Positions 53,970 to 64,000 of a DNA stretch of 64,000 nucleotides are shown here, one piece after another. Where the stretch lies: assembly GCA_025716815.1 (NCBI GenBank), contig JAIXMN010000045.1, positions 41,299-105,298 of the forward strand, given 5' to 3'. Numbering within the stretch: position 1 is the stretch's first letter; each line of letters starts with the position of its first letter. Position numbers and translations under genes: made by a program. The DNA comes from Dichotomocladium elegans. Taxonomy: Eukaryota > Mucoromycota > Mucoromycetes > Mucorales > Lichtheimiaceae. The notes beneath the pieces are model-generated. The model was not told where the DNA came from. It made no database searches and saw only the letters and a list, made by a program, of their open reading frames with translations.

Positions 53970-55669
53970 TTGTTCGCAGCCGATTTTTTTTCTTCGCAGG
54001 TCTGGAGAGGAATTTGGTATAAGAGGAAGCAAATGTTCGCAATGGGCCGTTCTGCTTTCCGCAGCGAGCGGTGGTTGAAAACGATGAGAAATTGGAGCTT
54101 TTTCGAATCAGGTTTCCCAATTCGAATTACTTCCTGAACGGATTCGCAGCCGAATTGCGAAATCGAAACAGCCATAAATTGAAATCGCAGCCGCAGTACT
54201 GAATTTTCGAAAAAAAAGTTTTTGTTATGGAATAGCTAGAGAACGCTTTCGACAGGAGGTTGTGAATAGTCCGTTCCCCTGAAAGGCATTTAGTTTCGGC
54301 AAAATTAAAACCGAACGGGACCTGAACCATTTTCGTGTGGAGTCTCCATCTATTACACATGCTACTTGCAAGCATTTCGTTCCCAACATGGGCATTCGTA
54401 CAGATGCATTGAGTATTCGAAAGGTTGGACAGATATTCGCATAGCCACCATATTTATCGGAAAACGTTGAGCAGCTTGCATTAAATCTTTCCGATTAATC
54501 CATTTCTGTTGTATAACCGTCTCGTTCTGCGATGCAACGTGATGTGATGTGATCTCTCAACAAAAGAAAGTATGCCACAGATTTAAAAAATGGACAAACA
54601 CCGCTGTTGTCAGCAAGAAGAAGAGAACAGGAGGTCGAAGTAGAGTTTAGCTTAAAGGAAAGCGCGGATTTATTAAGCGTGTTTTTGCTCAGCGTCTAAA
54701 AATTTTTTGAGTGCTTCACCGCACTTTCCGTCTATCCAAAAAACAAAAACGAGAAACACCTTGCATCTTAAACGCCTACAACTGCACGCTGAATCGCAAT
54801 CAACGTAATCTGTGCTGTCATATTCAACGGCAATGTGTATAAAGCAACGAATTCAAGGACTTCGGGGAGCGTGAGAGAACACGGTTGTAATGCACGTTAT
54901 CGTGATTGCGGGCTGTTTGACGAACTGAATATTTTTACCATATTAGCAATACCTATCACCTCTTACTCTCATCTCAACGGCTATGCTTACTTCTTGTATC
55001 TTAGTAAGCGGTCCGTGGCAGAAATGCGAGCCTTTCGTGGCTGCAAACATTGCGATGCAACATTAGTGGTGCATGTCTGGGATTCGCTCGAGCAAATTCC
55101 TTTCCTATCTGTTTGGCATAAACATTTGTTCCGCTCACCAAGACATATGCAGTCAACGTGTCATCTAATGGCAAAAAGTGGCAGTCATCGTCGAGGTCAT
55201 TACTTCTTTGAGAGAGTTGCAAGGACCAAATATGCCAGTACAATAAAAAGCAGCCACCGACGAAGTCTCAAGCGCACATGGACGAACAATATAAACTGAT
55301 TTTCGTTAAATGTGCGAGATGGCTCTCAAAACATGTAAGCTGTACTTCTGGAGAGAGCAGATGAGTAGTGGTAGAGCAAGTGAGCAGACTAGGAGTCAGT
55401 ATACAAGGGTTGGTTATGAACTACTAGTTCTGGATCGCATTGGTATATAGAGATAGCTGTTACCTTGGTTTCGAATTCCAAAAGGATTGGAGAATAAAGA
55501 GACGATTCACACGCGGCCAACAAGTCAAGAATGATAGTATATAGCATTTTACCAGCGCGTACAAAAATCAGTGACCATTGTATCACATGGATGGGGTTGT
55601 CTCAACTTAAGACCATAAGGTTTTCATCATTTCAAGTGTTTCTTTTCCAGTGATTTATTGCGTTACATA
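53937..55669 (+). other. Left arm of element C
   Basis: 1.7 kb without recognised gene. The first 50 bp resemble the ends of D and A. A 154-codon ORF at 54835-55299 has no known features and is not called. The length of the TIR cannot be set because the right end is missing. Confidence 0.5.
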
Positions 55670-56946
55670 ATGGCGACTTCAAAAAGAAACAACACTTCGA
55701 TGCGCACCTCGGGCAAGATTTTGAAACGTGCATATCGACCAGTTCCCCGTTCTCGGATTCCTAGTATACGGTCCTCAACCCGTGTGCAGGGCTTAACCAG
55801 CACTTTGAGATCTTTACAGCTTTGTAAAGACACTTCTGATGATGGTAAGCATAGTTCCATCTGAGGGTATTATGGTTATTGATACAGGATTTTCAAGAAG
55901 AACTTTGCACAAATTTTAGTTGTTCATATAGACCGTCTAGGTTTTTCGTTTTTTTTTTGCTTCAATTCGATACAAATTTTAGTATTTCGTTGCTACCCTT
56001 TCGTCAAATTTAAAGGCAATAGAAGCAAGAACATCTAAATCAAGGCTATATGTGAGTCTTCCTTCTCCTCCTTTTACACCAGAATAATTTTGGGAGGCCA
56101 ACCATTTATGTTTCATTCTAATTTCAAAGGAAGAAGAGAAACGAAATACTAAAATTTGTATTCGAATTTGAAGCCAAAAAAAACGAAAAACCTAGACGGT
56201 CTATATGAACAACTAAATTTTGTGGCAAACTTCTTCTTGAAAATCCTGTACATATCCAGAAAATGCAACGAATAGCGACCATCAAGAAGGTGTGTGCAAG
56301 GAGAATGCGTCGTGTGCATTTAATAATGCCTAGCTCGATTTTTATAGTCGTGGAAGCTATGAGCGAGGACAACTTCAATGATGAAGAGGAAGGCAATGTC
56401 GGGAACCAACGTGAGACAGCCTTTTCGAAGTATCGCTTCAAGCTCGATGAATCCGAAAGCGATTACAGCAGCGAAAGCGAGGCCGACGATGACGATAGCA
56501 GCTGCGATAGTCCAACCGTCAATGGGAGAAAGCAATTGCACCTCGCTCGGCAATCGTTACCGATGCAATCGCTCTTGCCAAATGGAAGCCCTTGGGTCGG
56601 ACAAACCGTGGATTCGGGCGCGGCCGACATGCCACGTACTACGATCAATATGGAGCGACGCAACACCCGCAAAAAAAACAGGTCTAACCTATCCACCAAG
56701 GAAATCAAACGAATCATTGACTTGGTTGAATTTCGTGGTTATACCCACAAGGCTGCTGCTACGTTGGTTGGAACATCGCGTCAGAATGTAGGAACTGTGA
56801 TTAGATGGTTCAAGGAAAATGGTGGTGTCCTTCCGTCTAGTAGAAAAGGCAGAACGGCTCCTGGTAAAATAAGTTCAGAAGGCGACGCATTTCTCCGAGA
56901 ATTTGTAAGCAAACATAATACCGCCACATTGCAGCAAATACAGGAG
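55670..56946 (+). pseudogene. Canonical DDE transposase of element C, 5' part
   Basis: Exon 1 (55670-55844) encodes the basic tail MATSKRNNTSMRTSGKILKR. The intron (GTAAGC...TTTATAG) holds a MITE. Exon 2 from 56348 has an acidic stretch and two helix-turn-helix segments (STKEIKRIIDLVEF, HKAAATLVGTSRQNVGTVI). It matches the A copy to ATLQQIQ and then stops at the CACTA end, before any catalytic residue. The truncated product could still bind DNA. Confidence 0.85.
55885..56248 (-). mobile_element. MITE copy 2 (364 bp) in a transposase intron
   Basis: TA (55883-55884, 56249-56250), ends CAGGATTTTCAAGAAGAAC; inverted relative to copy 1. It lies between the 5' splice site (55845) and the 3' splice site (56347), so splicing could remove it. 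Confidence 0.88.
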
Positions 56947-56947
56947 C

Positions 56948-57092
56948 CACTGCGCCCAGAGTGAGGAATACCCCACCCAAAAAGTGGGTTATTCTTGGGT
57001 GGATTCTTGAGAATACATCAGAGAATAACACTGTGTTATTCTTCAGCCTGAAAATGAGTTCCGTAAGAATCCACTGGTGGATTCCTCAAAAC
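56948..57092. repeat. CACTA subterminal repeats
   Basis: Several direct and inverted copies of GTGGATTC, GGTTATTC and TGAGGAAT-type motifs within 145 bp, as expected for binding sites of a CACTA-type accessory protein. Confidence 0.6.
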
Positions 57093-58073
57093 TAGTCCAT
57101 AAACGGACAGGCCGGTTTTCCCATTGAACATGACCCCCAAGTTTTATTCTGTCCATATATGGTTGTTTTGGTTATTTATAAAATCTGTGCCATATTCCCA
57201 ACCTTCCATGATGGGATTATAGTTCAAAAAAGCTATCCGTTTTTTCTTTTACGATGGTATCACAATGGAACTGAATGGAAGGGTTTTTTTTTCAATAAAG
57301 GAGTAGACGTAGTTTCGTTTTGGATCATAGGATTATGGGATAGTATTTTGTATTTTTTATTATTTTGACTGGCAAAAGCAATAGCGACATTTTACATGGA
57401 GCATGGCATTGAAGTAAGAAGATAATGTGGAAAAGCTATTTAGGCCGCGCTCTACTATTACCACCACCGAGGGATTCTGATCATTACGAAATGGGGATAT
57501 TGAATGGCAGTAATGGAGATTGAACAAGTAAATGGAGCAAGTCGTTTTTATTCATTAGCCTACGAACCTCTGTAGCTTTGATTAATTTGAGTGAAGTATG
57601 AGCGAATGCAGAACTAACCTTTTACCGTAGAAGTGAAGGTGGTAATTCTATTCGAAAAGAAGAGATATCAATATAAAGAGAAGGCATACCGAAAATGTTC
57701 GCAAACATACCTCAAAGAACTATGAAAGCGATTCTGTCAAATCCAAAACTACCAGAAAGAAGATGAATGTCAAAAAGGCCTTCGTCACTAGCCCGATATC
57801 AACAAATGAAATACTTTGCTTACTTGTACTGAAGAATAGACCATGATCGTGAGGGAGGTATTGAATTCGAAAGAGAAAGGAAACATCAGAATTGCGCCCG
57901 ATTCCTATTTAATACCTGAGAAAACATTTACTAAAAATGGGAGCCGTGTCATCCCTGATACCCTGTCAAGAGTACAGCCTGCGTTTTCATCCTTGTTCCC
58001 ATTTACAACGCGAGTATTCAAAGTAATAATAAAGAAAGATCCATAAACAAGATCAATACTTATCTTTCCATAG
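57093..58073. other. CACTA 5' non-coding region
   Basis: AT-rich, no gene seen; upstream of the accessory gene. Confidence 0.45.
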
Positions 58074-59124
58074 ATGTCCTTCCATAGCAGTGCCTCCAAC
58101 GACTCCACAGCTGAAGAACGCGAGCAACATGCTCGCAATCTGGAAATAGCGAACCTGCGTGCCACTATTCGTCGACTTGAAAATCGACTTGAAGATGAGT
58201 GTGTCAGCTTCCAAGCTGAAAAAATGGCGCTTCGGCAGCAGCTTGGCGGTCTTGCAGCTCTCGTTGCAGCAAACCAGCAACAATCTCTGGTGGCTGTTCC
58301 ACCTGCGGGTCCCCCTGCAGACTTGGTGCAAAAGGCACTGGTATGTAACTTTACGAGTGTATTCGTAGCTTCTCCATTCCATAGTAACCTCTAGAGGAAA
58401 CATCCAGAGAAACATTAGCCGTTGCCATGACGCGTATGCTGCAGGCGACGGTTACAAGTATGGTGAAGACTTCCGGTCGCGCCATAACAATGGTGTGACC
58501 ACGGCGATTGCTGCATTTTGCCGCAATTCCGTGGACGGCCAAGTACTGGACGAGAAGGTCTTGCGCGCCAAGATACACCAGTACTTCAAACGCCAGAAGC
58601 GCGAGCACAAGCGTCGGCAGCGAGGGGAGGAAGGGATCGCCGAGGAGGGACGCCTGAAAGTCCAGAAAAAGCGCAGCAAGCGGGTGTGGAGCGTAAGTTC
58701 ATATTACGCTATCTTAAATTACGATGAATCACTTACATTGAATTAACAATAGAAACTTAGAGCTCGCAAGATTGCTCGCGCCCAAAATGCTGCTACTTTG
58801 GAGGCAGAGTTCTCCAATGGAGAGCGCCTCCTGCGCAAAGAATGCATGTCGCCGGAGATTTCCGACACAGAGTCGGGCGTCACTTACGTCCTAAAGCCTG
58901 GATTCCGAAATGAGAACGTAAGACCTTTTTATAAGGATTCAACGCTGTACTAACCGTTATTCGCCTTGATGTAGGTGGCACAATATTTTGACACGTTAGA
59001 TAGGCTGGCAGAGGCCAGCAAGAAGATCAAGGGGAAGAAAATGTTGAAGAGGGAGGTGGTCGTCGATGATGGTGCTGAATTGCCAAACGAAATTAGGAGC
59101 GAGCTGCCCGAATGGGCTCAATAA
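58074..59124 (+). CDS. CACTA-associated accessory protein (four exons), coiled coil, unknown family
   Basis: Exons 58074-58340, 58408-58692, 58753-58917 and 58975-59124. Introns of 67, 60 and 57 nt all start GTATGT or GTAAG and end CAG/TAG; all four exons are in phase 0, giving 288 aa without a break. The N-terminal half has a coiled coil (LEIANLRATIRRLENRLED...). The middle is very basic with a helix-rich segment (KVLRAKIHQYFKRQKREHKR), and the C-terminus is charged. It ends 80 bp from the Tnp2 stop, tail-to-tail. By position it would be the TnpA-like DNA-binding partner; no sequence family is recognised. Confidence 0.75.
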
Positions 59125-59204
59125 AATTCTTTTATTATTTTTTTTCGTGCGCTCTATTTCTTTTACCGCCATTTCTCTCTTGCTCTCTACATCTCTTATT
59201 GACA

Positions 59205-62200
59205 CTATGCAGCAATTCTTCGCGTTAACGGGATTACAACGATCTTTGCGGTGGTGGGATTGCTTTGAGATCCATAGGTGACGACAGCAGCTTGCGAGAA
59301 AATTCGGTGGATAGGCAGGAAGCACTGGCAGTCATCAGCCATGAAACTGTTTCGCCATTCCTCTAAACCTTGGTCAATGAATCGCTGTGTTGATGCCTCT
59401 GTGCGGTACCAACGAACATAGGCAAAGTAATGCTTAACAGGAATGCGGTTGATGACAATAACATGGCTGAAATAGAACTGTACTTGTCCCGTCCAGGCGA
59501 TAGCGCGGTCGTTCTGAACAAATAGAGCCTGTATGTGAGATCCACGAATGGAACGGGCTGTTGCTGATCTGTATGTCTGTCCAAAGATTTCGATCGTCCG
59601 AAACTTCTCAACTTCGCTTTGACAGTAAATTCGGCCTGCCTGTCGCGCGTTGATGCTGACGACGCCTTCGTAATGGTTTTGGTAATGCTGCACCAACAAA
59701 TCATGTAGCGCTTCGCTCAAGTGGGATTTCCGGCCATCGCGCATGGAGGCAAAGGTGTCTGGTGGTATTGGTTCGCTTCCCGAAATATTAGCGTCGACAT
59801 TGCACGAAAAATCCATGAATTCAAGTGGATCGAAGTTTGGAGTGTTCGTTTCGGTACAAACTAGACGTCGCTGGCCAGCAATACGCAGCAAGATACTGAG
59901 CTCCAAGCCACGTCCCATCAACCGACTACTAACTTCGTTATGGACAAAGTCGAGGGCACCGGTCTTCTCAATGAAGCGCTTCATGAACGTCAGTTCAAAG
60001 GAGTCCTTTTGGTTGGTTTCAACATTCTTCATATATCCGTTATACCGCTCAAAACTGAATAGCCAAAAGGCGTAGATGGGGCCAAAATCTTGGATGGTGC
60101 GGGCCAGATGCAAATGCAAATGCATATTTGGTGTTACGCTTTCAGCACCGTAAAGCTGGCAGCAACCTCGAACAAAGTCGACCAGCAAATTGTGGGCTTC
60201 ATCGATGTCAGAGTATGCGATAACGGTCTTGGCGAGCAGCCGGCAGGCGGAGACAAACAGCATCCAATGCTGGAAATAGCGAGCAGCAAGGACACCTTTT
60301 AAAACAAAGGGAGAGTAGACCAGACACCATGCCTTCCAATCGTCTGCGGTCATAAACCCGAATTTTCGCTCTATTTTGCGGTTCAGGGACGGAATTCCAG
60401 GCGGCAGCACAACTCCATCTGCAAGCTTCTGCATTTCGACACCGTCTGCGTCAGTGAGTAGCCCATGATTTCGCCATAGTCGCACCATTCGTTCAGCAGT
60501 TCCGAGAAAGAGGTTGTGCATTGGGTCAATAATGGAATCTCGAACAGGATCGAAATAATGGAGCCGATGAATCTGTGACCAGCGCGTGCCAGTAGCACGC
60601 TCAACGCGAATGCGACCCGCTGGCGTTGTCTGGGCTAACCACTCCTCCGCATTACGTGCATTAGCCGCCTTTGTTCTTAAATCGCCAATAGTATGTCCAG
60701 AGTAGTCAAGATTCGAAGTGCCCGTGAAAACGACAAACTCGCGAGTGCACTTGTTGCATGCTCTGGTACTGTTGTGCGATGTGAATCCCCCGACTTTGCG
60801 ACTAGCTGGAATGTCGCACGCAATGTTAAACAATGCTGCGCGTATGGTTGTTCCGCTTGGAATTTCAAAGGTAGGAATTCGGATTCCATTGTAGAGTTCA
60901 AGTAAGTCATCTACAAGTGGCTGCAAATAATGGTTCATTTCGTAGGTACTCGGCTCTTTTGGCCCAGGCATGACACCAGCAAGGATCACATTCTCAGTTT
61001 TATATCGCTCTGCGCGAGGCAAGTTGTTGACGATAAGGTAGATTGCACCGCATGAATACCCACTATCAAAAGGGGCAAACCAGTCGACGTTTAATGTAAG
61101 CATCAACGAGCGAGGAGTTTCGACAAAAGGAAGTCCATTGTCTGGATTGTGAAGAGAACGCCATCGTACGCCGTCATAAACATCGCTGAACACTCCTGGC
61201 CGGTATTGACGATGCTCCCACTCTGTTATCTTCTGCTCAAAGCCTTCTCGTTTGAAAAGCCGTGCCAAGCTTTGACGAAGTGGATAGTAGGCATACTGCT
61301 TGATCGGTATCCGATTATATGGATTGCTCAACGTCGACTTCAATAGTGTGGTGCCGCAAAGATCGCCATTCATGCGCCGACTTTCATTTATGCATGTTTG
61401 GGGGCCAGGCAAGGGTAAATGGCATGGCATTTGGAGCACGCACTGTACATTTGGAGATCATTTGTGAGACGATCAAAGCCAATCCATTTTCGCAAGCTTG
61501 TGATTGTTTCTGGAACCAAGATGAAGGGATTATCGGTAAAGGCTTGAACCAGTGCGACAGCAAAGGTGATAAGGATGGCTGCTACTCTCTCAGACGTGTG
61601 ATGTAACTGGAACAGCACGAGGAAGACAAACGCGAACAACAGAGGGTGAGGAATATGATCAAGGATGCTGGCATGGGTGGTCGGGCGCTGGTCTAATGAT
61701 AATATTGTTAATATAACCCCTTTTTTTCCTTCTTTTCTTTTACAAACCCTCTTCATCGTCAACAATGCGGTCAAACTCAATGTCAACGGCTTCATTTAAA
61801 TCGTCATCTTCAGCAATGTCATGTTCAATGTCGAAACTTTCAACCGGCAGTTCTCCTGTTGTAAAAAAATCAGTATTTGTTTCTGCTCATGACCACTGGC
61901 GTTAACATACCGTTGTCAAGTTCTGACAGATATTGCCTGGCGTCAGTCTCACTATTGACATCGCCGTCAAGTTGCATGGATGTATCACCATCTATTTTCG
62001 GCATATCAGTTTGGCTGCTTTTAGTACCACACGCACCATTCATTATCTTACCGCCACCGTGACTTGAAGCAACGATAGCAGCAGTAGCCGCTTGCGCACT
62101 AGCCTGAATATGTTCATTATATGTTCGCTCCGTCACATACGCGTATCCCATCTCAGGACTTCGGTGCACGCATAGTGAGCAAACACAAATATGGGTTCTG
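59205..62200 (-). pseudogene. CACTA Tnp2/Plavaka-type transposase with a one-base frameshift
   Basis: Exons: from about 62200 to 61911, 61855-61748, and 61692-59205, introns GTATGT...ACAG and GTTTGT...TTAG. The first start codon is not certain; the frame opens before a CVCSLC zinc-knuckle-like motif. A second metal-type motif follows (CSKCHAIYPC...CINES...LCG, about 61420-61360). The Tnp2 core has LTLNVDWFAPFDSGYS, RAALFNIACDIPASRKVGGF and YFDPVRDSIIDPMHNLFLGTA. The frame changes inside a C5 run at about 61406-61411; one more C would restore it. The rest is open for 744 codons, so the damage is minimal and could be a base-count error. Confidence 0.85.
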
Positions 62201-62250
62201 TTGTTGGTTATGGTCGGCTGTGCTCAGAAAGGTGAGGTAAATAATGATAC

Positions 62251-62701
62251 AGCGTTCTTCTGGTTACAGTGCTACCATTATATACCTTTTGTCCAAGCTA
62301 TAAATAAAAACCAAATACTTCAACCTGAATATCATATTGTATCTTTTCTGCCTTGGCAGACGCAATCATTCGTCTTGGCAAATGCAATCATTCGTCTTGG
62401 CAGAATATATTGGTTTCAATCGGTCATCATGGTCGAAGCTGTTGGTATTACACGTATATGACACAAACGAGCTTTTTTGGCACTTGTGTCCATATTGGCT
62501 TAGCAGCTCTATCTATTAATAGGAAGTTTTCATCAAGCACCTTAAAACCCAACATGATCATTCCTCAGAATGGCAAAGCGTTTATTTCTTCTCCTGTTTG
62601 TGGCTGTATCCCCATCACACAAACGTCCCTTGGCAATTTTCCTTAAAAAAAACGGGAAGTCGCTTATGAAAGTGGCATCCACTTCCATTTTTATTCGTTG
62701 C
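62251..62701. other. Region upstream of Tnp2
   Basis: No gene. It contains direct repeats of TTCGTCTTGGCA (about 62347-62402, three copies), which may be subterminal repeats of the CACTA or of another element. Confidence 0.4.
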
Positions 62702-62815
62702 TGTGGTGTTTTCGTTGTTTTTTTTATGGTGGACAGTTAGAATACGATGAGACTCGTGGATGTCTTTTATTCGAATGAAATCGGAATTAAGATCCTCCAT
62801 CGCTACACATTTATC
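62702..62815 (-). repeat. LTR fragment of the gypsy-3 family
   Basis: About 114 bp almost identical to 49345-49463 in inverted orientation, including the CACCACA end. The rest of the LTR is missing. Confidence 0.75.
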
Positions 62816-63130
62816 TAGAGAATTACTACGCGCACGGAAAAAAATCATCTCGCGCATGGAAAATCGATGGGTAGTTTAGTGTCTCAGCTCACGCACGGAA
62901 AGTGTAACCATCAACTCACATACAGAAAAGGAAATCCCAGATTATACACGGAAAGTGCGTCCATAGCTTATACACAGATAATGGAAGTGCTTATGTTGCT
63001 GGAGATAAAAGAACATTACGAGGATCACATAGTTTACATTACTACAATTGATAGTTTATATATATACATAGTTAAATGTAACGTTAAAGTGTGCTTGGTG
63101 ATAAAAAAAATGTGGTCTCTTAAACTGATA
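62816..63130. other. Unassigned stretch with CACGGAAA repeats
   Basis: Several copies of (C)ACGGAAA(GTG) between 62832 and 62957. No gene seen. Confidence 0.35.
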
Positions 63131-64000
63131 TTACTCCGTGATAGTGGTTATATCTGCTTGCTCCGTTCCTTTAAGCATTGGCAGCTTTTTGATATGAAGA
63201 TGTCTCCAAATTGATTTATAATGGCCCGGCAACCCATATATGGGCCAGTTTTCTCTATGTCCAAATGCTGGTGGCCATTCGATGTTGACTGATGCTTTTA
63301 ATTGTAGGGCCTCCCAGTGATTATTGTTGACATAATGCATCACAATTGGTCGTTGTTTTACCTTCGGTGGTAATTGGAATGGAAGGTAAAGCCTCGATGC
63401 ATACTCGTATTGCCCACCAGATGAAAAGGTTGCGACTGGGCGATTAAACACTTCAGCAGCAAGTTGGCAATCAACGGACCCATCAAACCAGTGCTTTGTT
63501 GGGCAAAATTGGTGAATTGCATGTCGGGTGTCATCTGTAACACCATATGACATCCTACTAATGAGCTTTTCCAACTCATCATCCGAGGATGCGCATATAA
63601 TACGTTTGCACCTTTCGCGATTTGCAACAACGTATTGGTGCATTCTCTTTTTCACTTCTACGAAGTGCTCCTGGGAACCAAGCTGGGCATGTGCAATAGT
63701 TCTGAAACCACACCATCCATCAGAATCAATATCGACTTTGGAAACAGTGACATCAGCCGGTAAATCAGGGTGTATTTGGGTCAAGCCGTCAGTTCTATTA
63801 TAGAATTGAGAAAATAAGAAATAAAATAATTCAGAAGACGATATTAAAAGGAAAACTATTCATGCTTACACTAATCTCTGTCTCTTCGACTTCAACGGCC
63901 ACAGATCGTCAGCATCACTGTGTACGTGGTCCAGGCACCTTTTCTGCAACGAATGGGCTCTTGTAGTCTTTTCTTCCTGTTCCGCTTTTTCGAAATCAGA
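63131..64000 (-). CDS. OTU-like cysteine protease ORF, N-terminal part outside window
   Basis: Two exons visible: 64000-63870 (open to the edge) and 63794-63131, with a 75-nt GTAAGC...AATAG intron. The second exon shows the OTU pattern: VDIDSDGWCGFRTIAHAQLG (Asp and catalytic Cys), DCQLAAEVFNRPV, and near the end MHYVNNNHWEALQL (catalytic His). OTU enzymes cut ubiquitin chains; in several fungi and oomycetes such domains sit at the end of transposon-encoded proteins, often MULEs. The upstream charged segment gives no family. Given the surroundings a transposon origin is likely, but a host gene is not excluded. Confidence 0.7.

Larger units (their letters stand above)
53937..56946 (+). mobile_element. 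Element C: CAGGATTTT long-TIR element, right part cut by CACTA
   Basis: Left end TA + CAGGATTTTTCAGAAGAAG at 53937. A non-coding left part (TIR-sized) comes first, then the canonical transposase on the plus strand, which breaks off at 56946. No lysine-rich gene was found in the expected place before the transposase. Confidence 0.75.
56948..62250. mobile_element. CACTA/Plavaka-like transposon, right end not found
   Basis: The left terminus CACTGCGCCCAGAGTG begins where the element C transposase breaks off. A repeat-rich subterminal zone, a four-exon accessory gene (plus) and a Tnp2 transposase gene (minus) follow. No inverted partner of the left end was seen, so the end given is only the limit of the recognised gene. 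Confidence 0.7.

Noticed and set aside
54835..55299. 154-codon ORF in element C as the missing lysine-rich gene
   Set aside because: No similarity to the A or B proteins, no splice signals, and composition looks non-coding.
62347..62402. CRISPR-like or tandem array (TTCGTCTTGGCA repeats)
   Set aside because: Three short irregular copies in a eukaryotic transposon context; no spacers of constant length.
49367..62857. ORFs sharing MEDL.SDFIRIKDIHESHR as a conserved protein
   Set aside because: The DNA is an almost identical LTR segment in both places, so the shared peptide is only LTR sequence.

Overview
This window reads as a transposon graveyard and nursery from an early-diverging filamentous fungus, most likely Mucoromycota (Mucorales-like). 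That placement is an inference. It rests on many very short GT-AG introns (about 48-109 nt), Crypton-type recombinase with a GCR1_C-like tail, chromodomain Ty3/gypsy elements, CACTA/Plavaka-like Tnp2, MULE/SWIM, an OTU-protease ORF and long-TIR Tc1/mariner-like elements. No host single-copy protein gene was recognised. The only host-type genes are tRNA-Lys(CTT) at 3613-3684 and tRNA-Arg(ACG) at 40730-40802.

Left part (1-9085). A LINE on the minus strand (ORF2 runs off the left edge, ORF1 behind it, joined by a TAATG stop/start overlap) lies just upstream of tRNA-Lys. Immediately behind the tRNA terminator sits a complete Ty3/gypsy element (3711-9085) with 398-bp LTRs, gag, pol and a canonical -1 frameshift heptamer.

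Centre (9281-39764). This is the most interesting part. Element A (9281 to 39764, right end cut) and element B (10952-35132), nested inside A, belong to one family of TA-inserting elements. They have about 1.0-1.1 kb terminal inverted repeats starting CAGGAYTTTT and the same three-gene cassette on the minus strand: a small lysine-rich protein of unknown function, a canonical DDE (Tc1/mariner-like) transposase, and a diverged transposase-like protein whose first catalytic Asp is lost in B. B landed inside A's diverged-transposase gene. B was in turn hit by an intact hAT (11358-16579, in its left TIR), a MULE with 1210-bp almost identical TIRs (18530-22592, in the diverged gene), a solo LTR (24427-24881, in the canonical transposase), a PIF/Harbinger (26217-28965), another solo LTR (29223-29872) and a Crypton (in its right TIR, 32077-34867). 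Two more solo LTRs hit A's genes.

Right part (39765-64000). A solo LTR without matching flanks truncates A. Then come tRNA-Arg, a complete chromovirus (41034-47001) with 634-bp LTRs, CATTT target duplication and a GGGAAAA frameshift site, and start of another CAGGATTTT element (47289) carrying a 363-bp MITE. A third gypsy element (49068-53936) has gag and pol in one frame separated by a UAG and is truncated by element C (53937-56946, same family as A/B). C carries a second MITE in an intron and is itself cut by a CACTA/Plavaka-like element (56948 onward) with a four-exon accessory gene and a Tnp2 gene tail-to-tail. The right edge holds the C-terminal part of an OTU-protease-like ORF. All splice models, target duplications and frameshifts were worked out by eye from the bases; similarities were judged by eye, without alignments or database searches.
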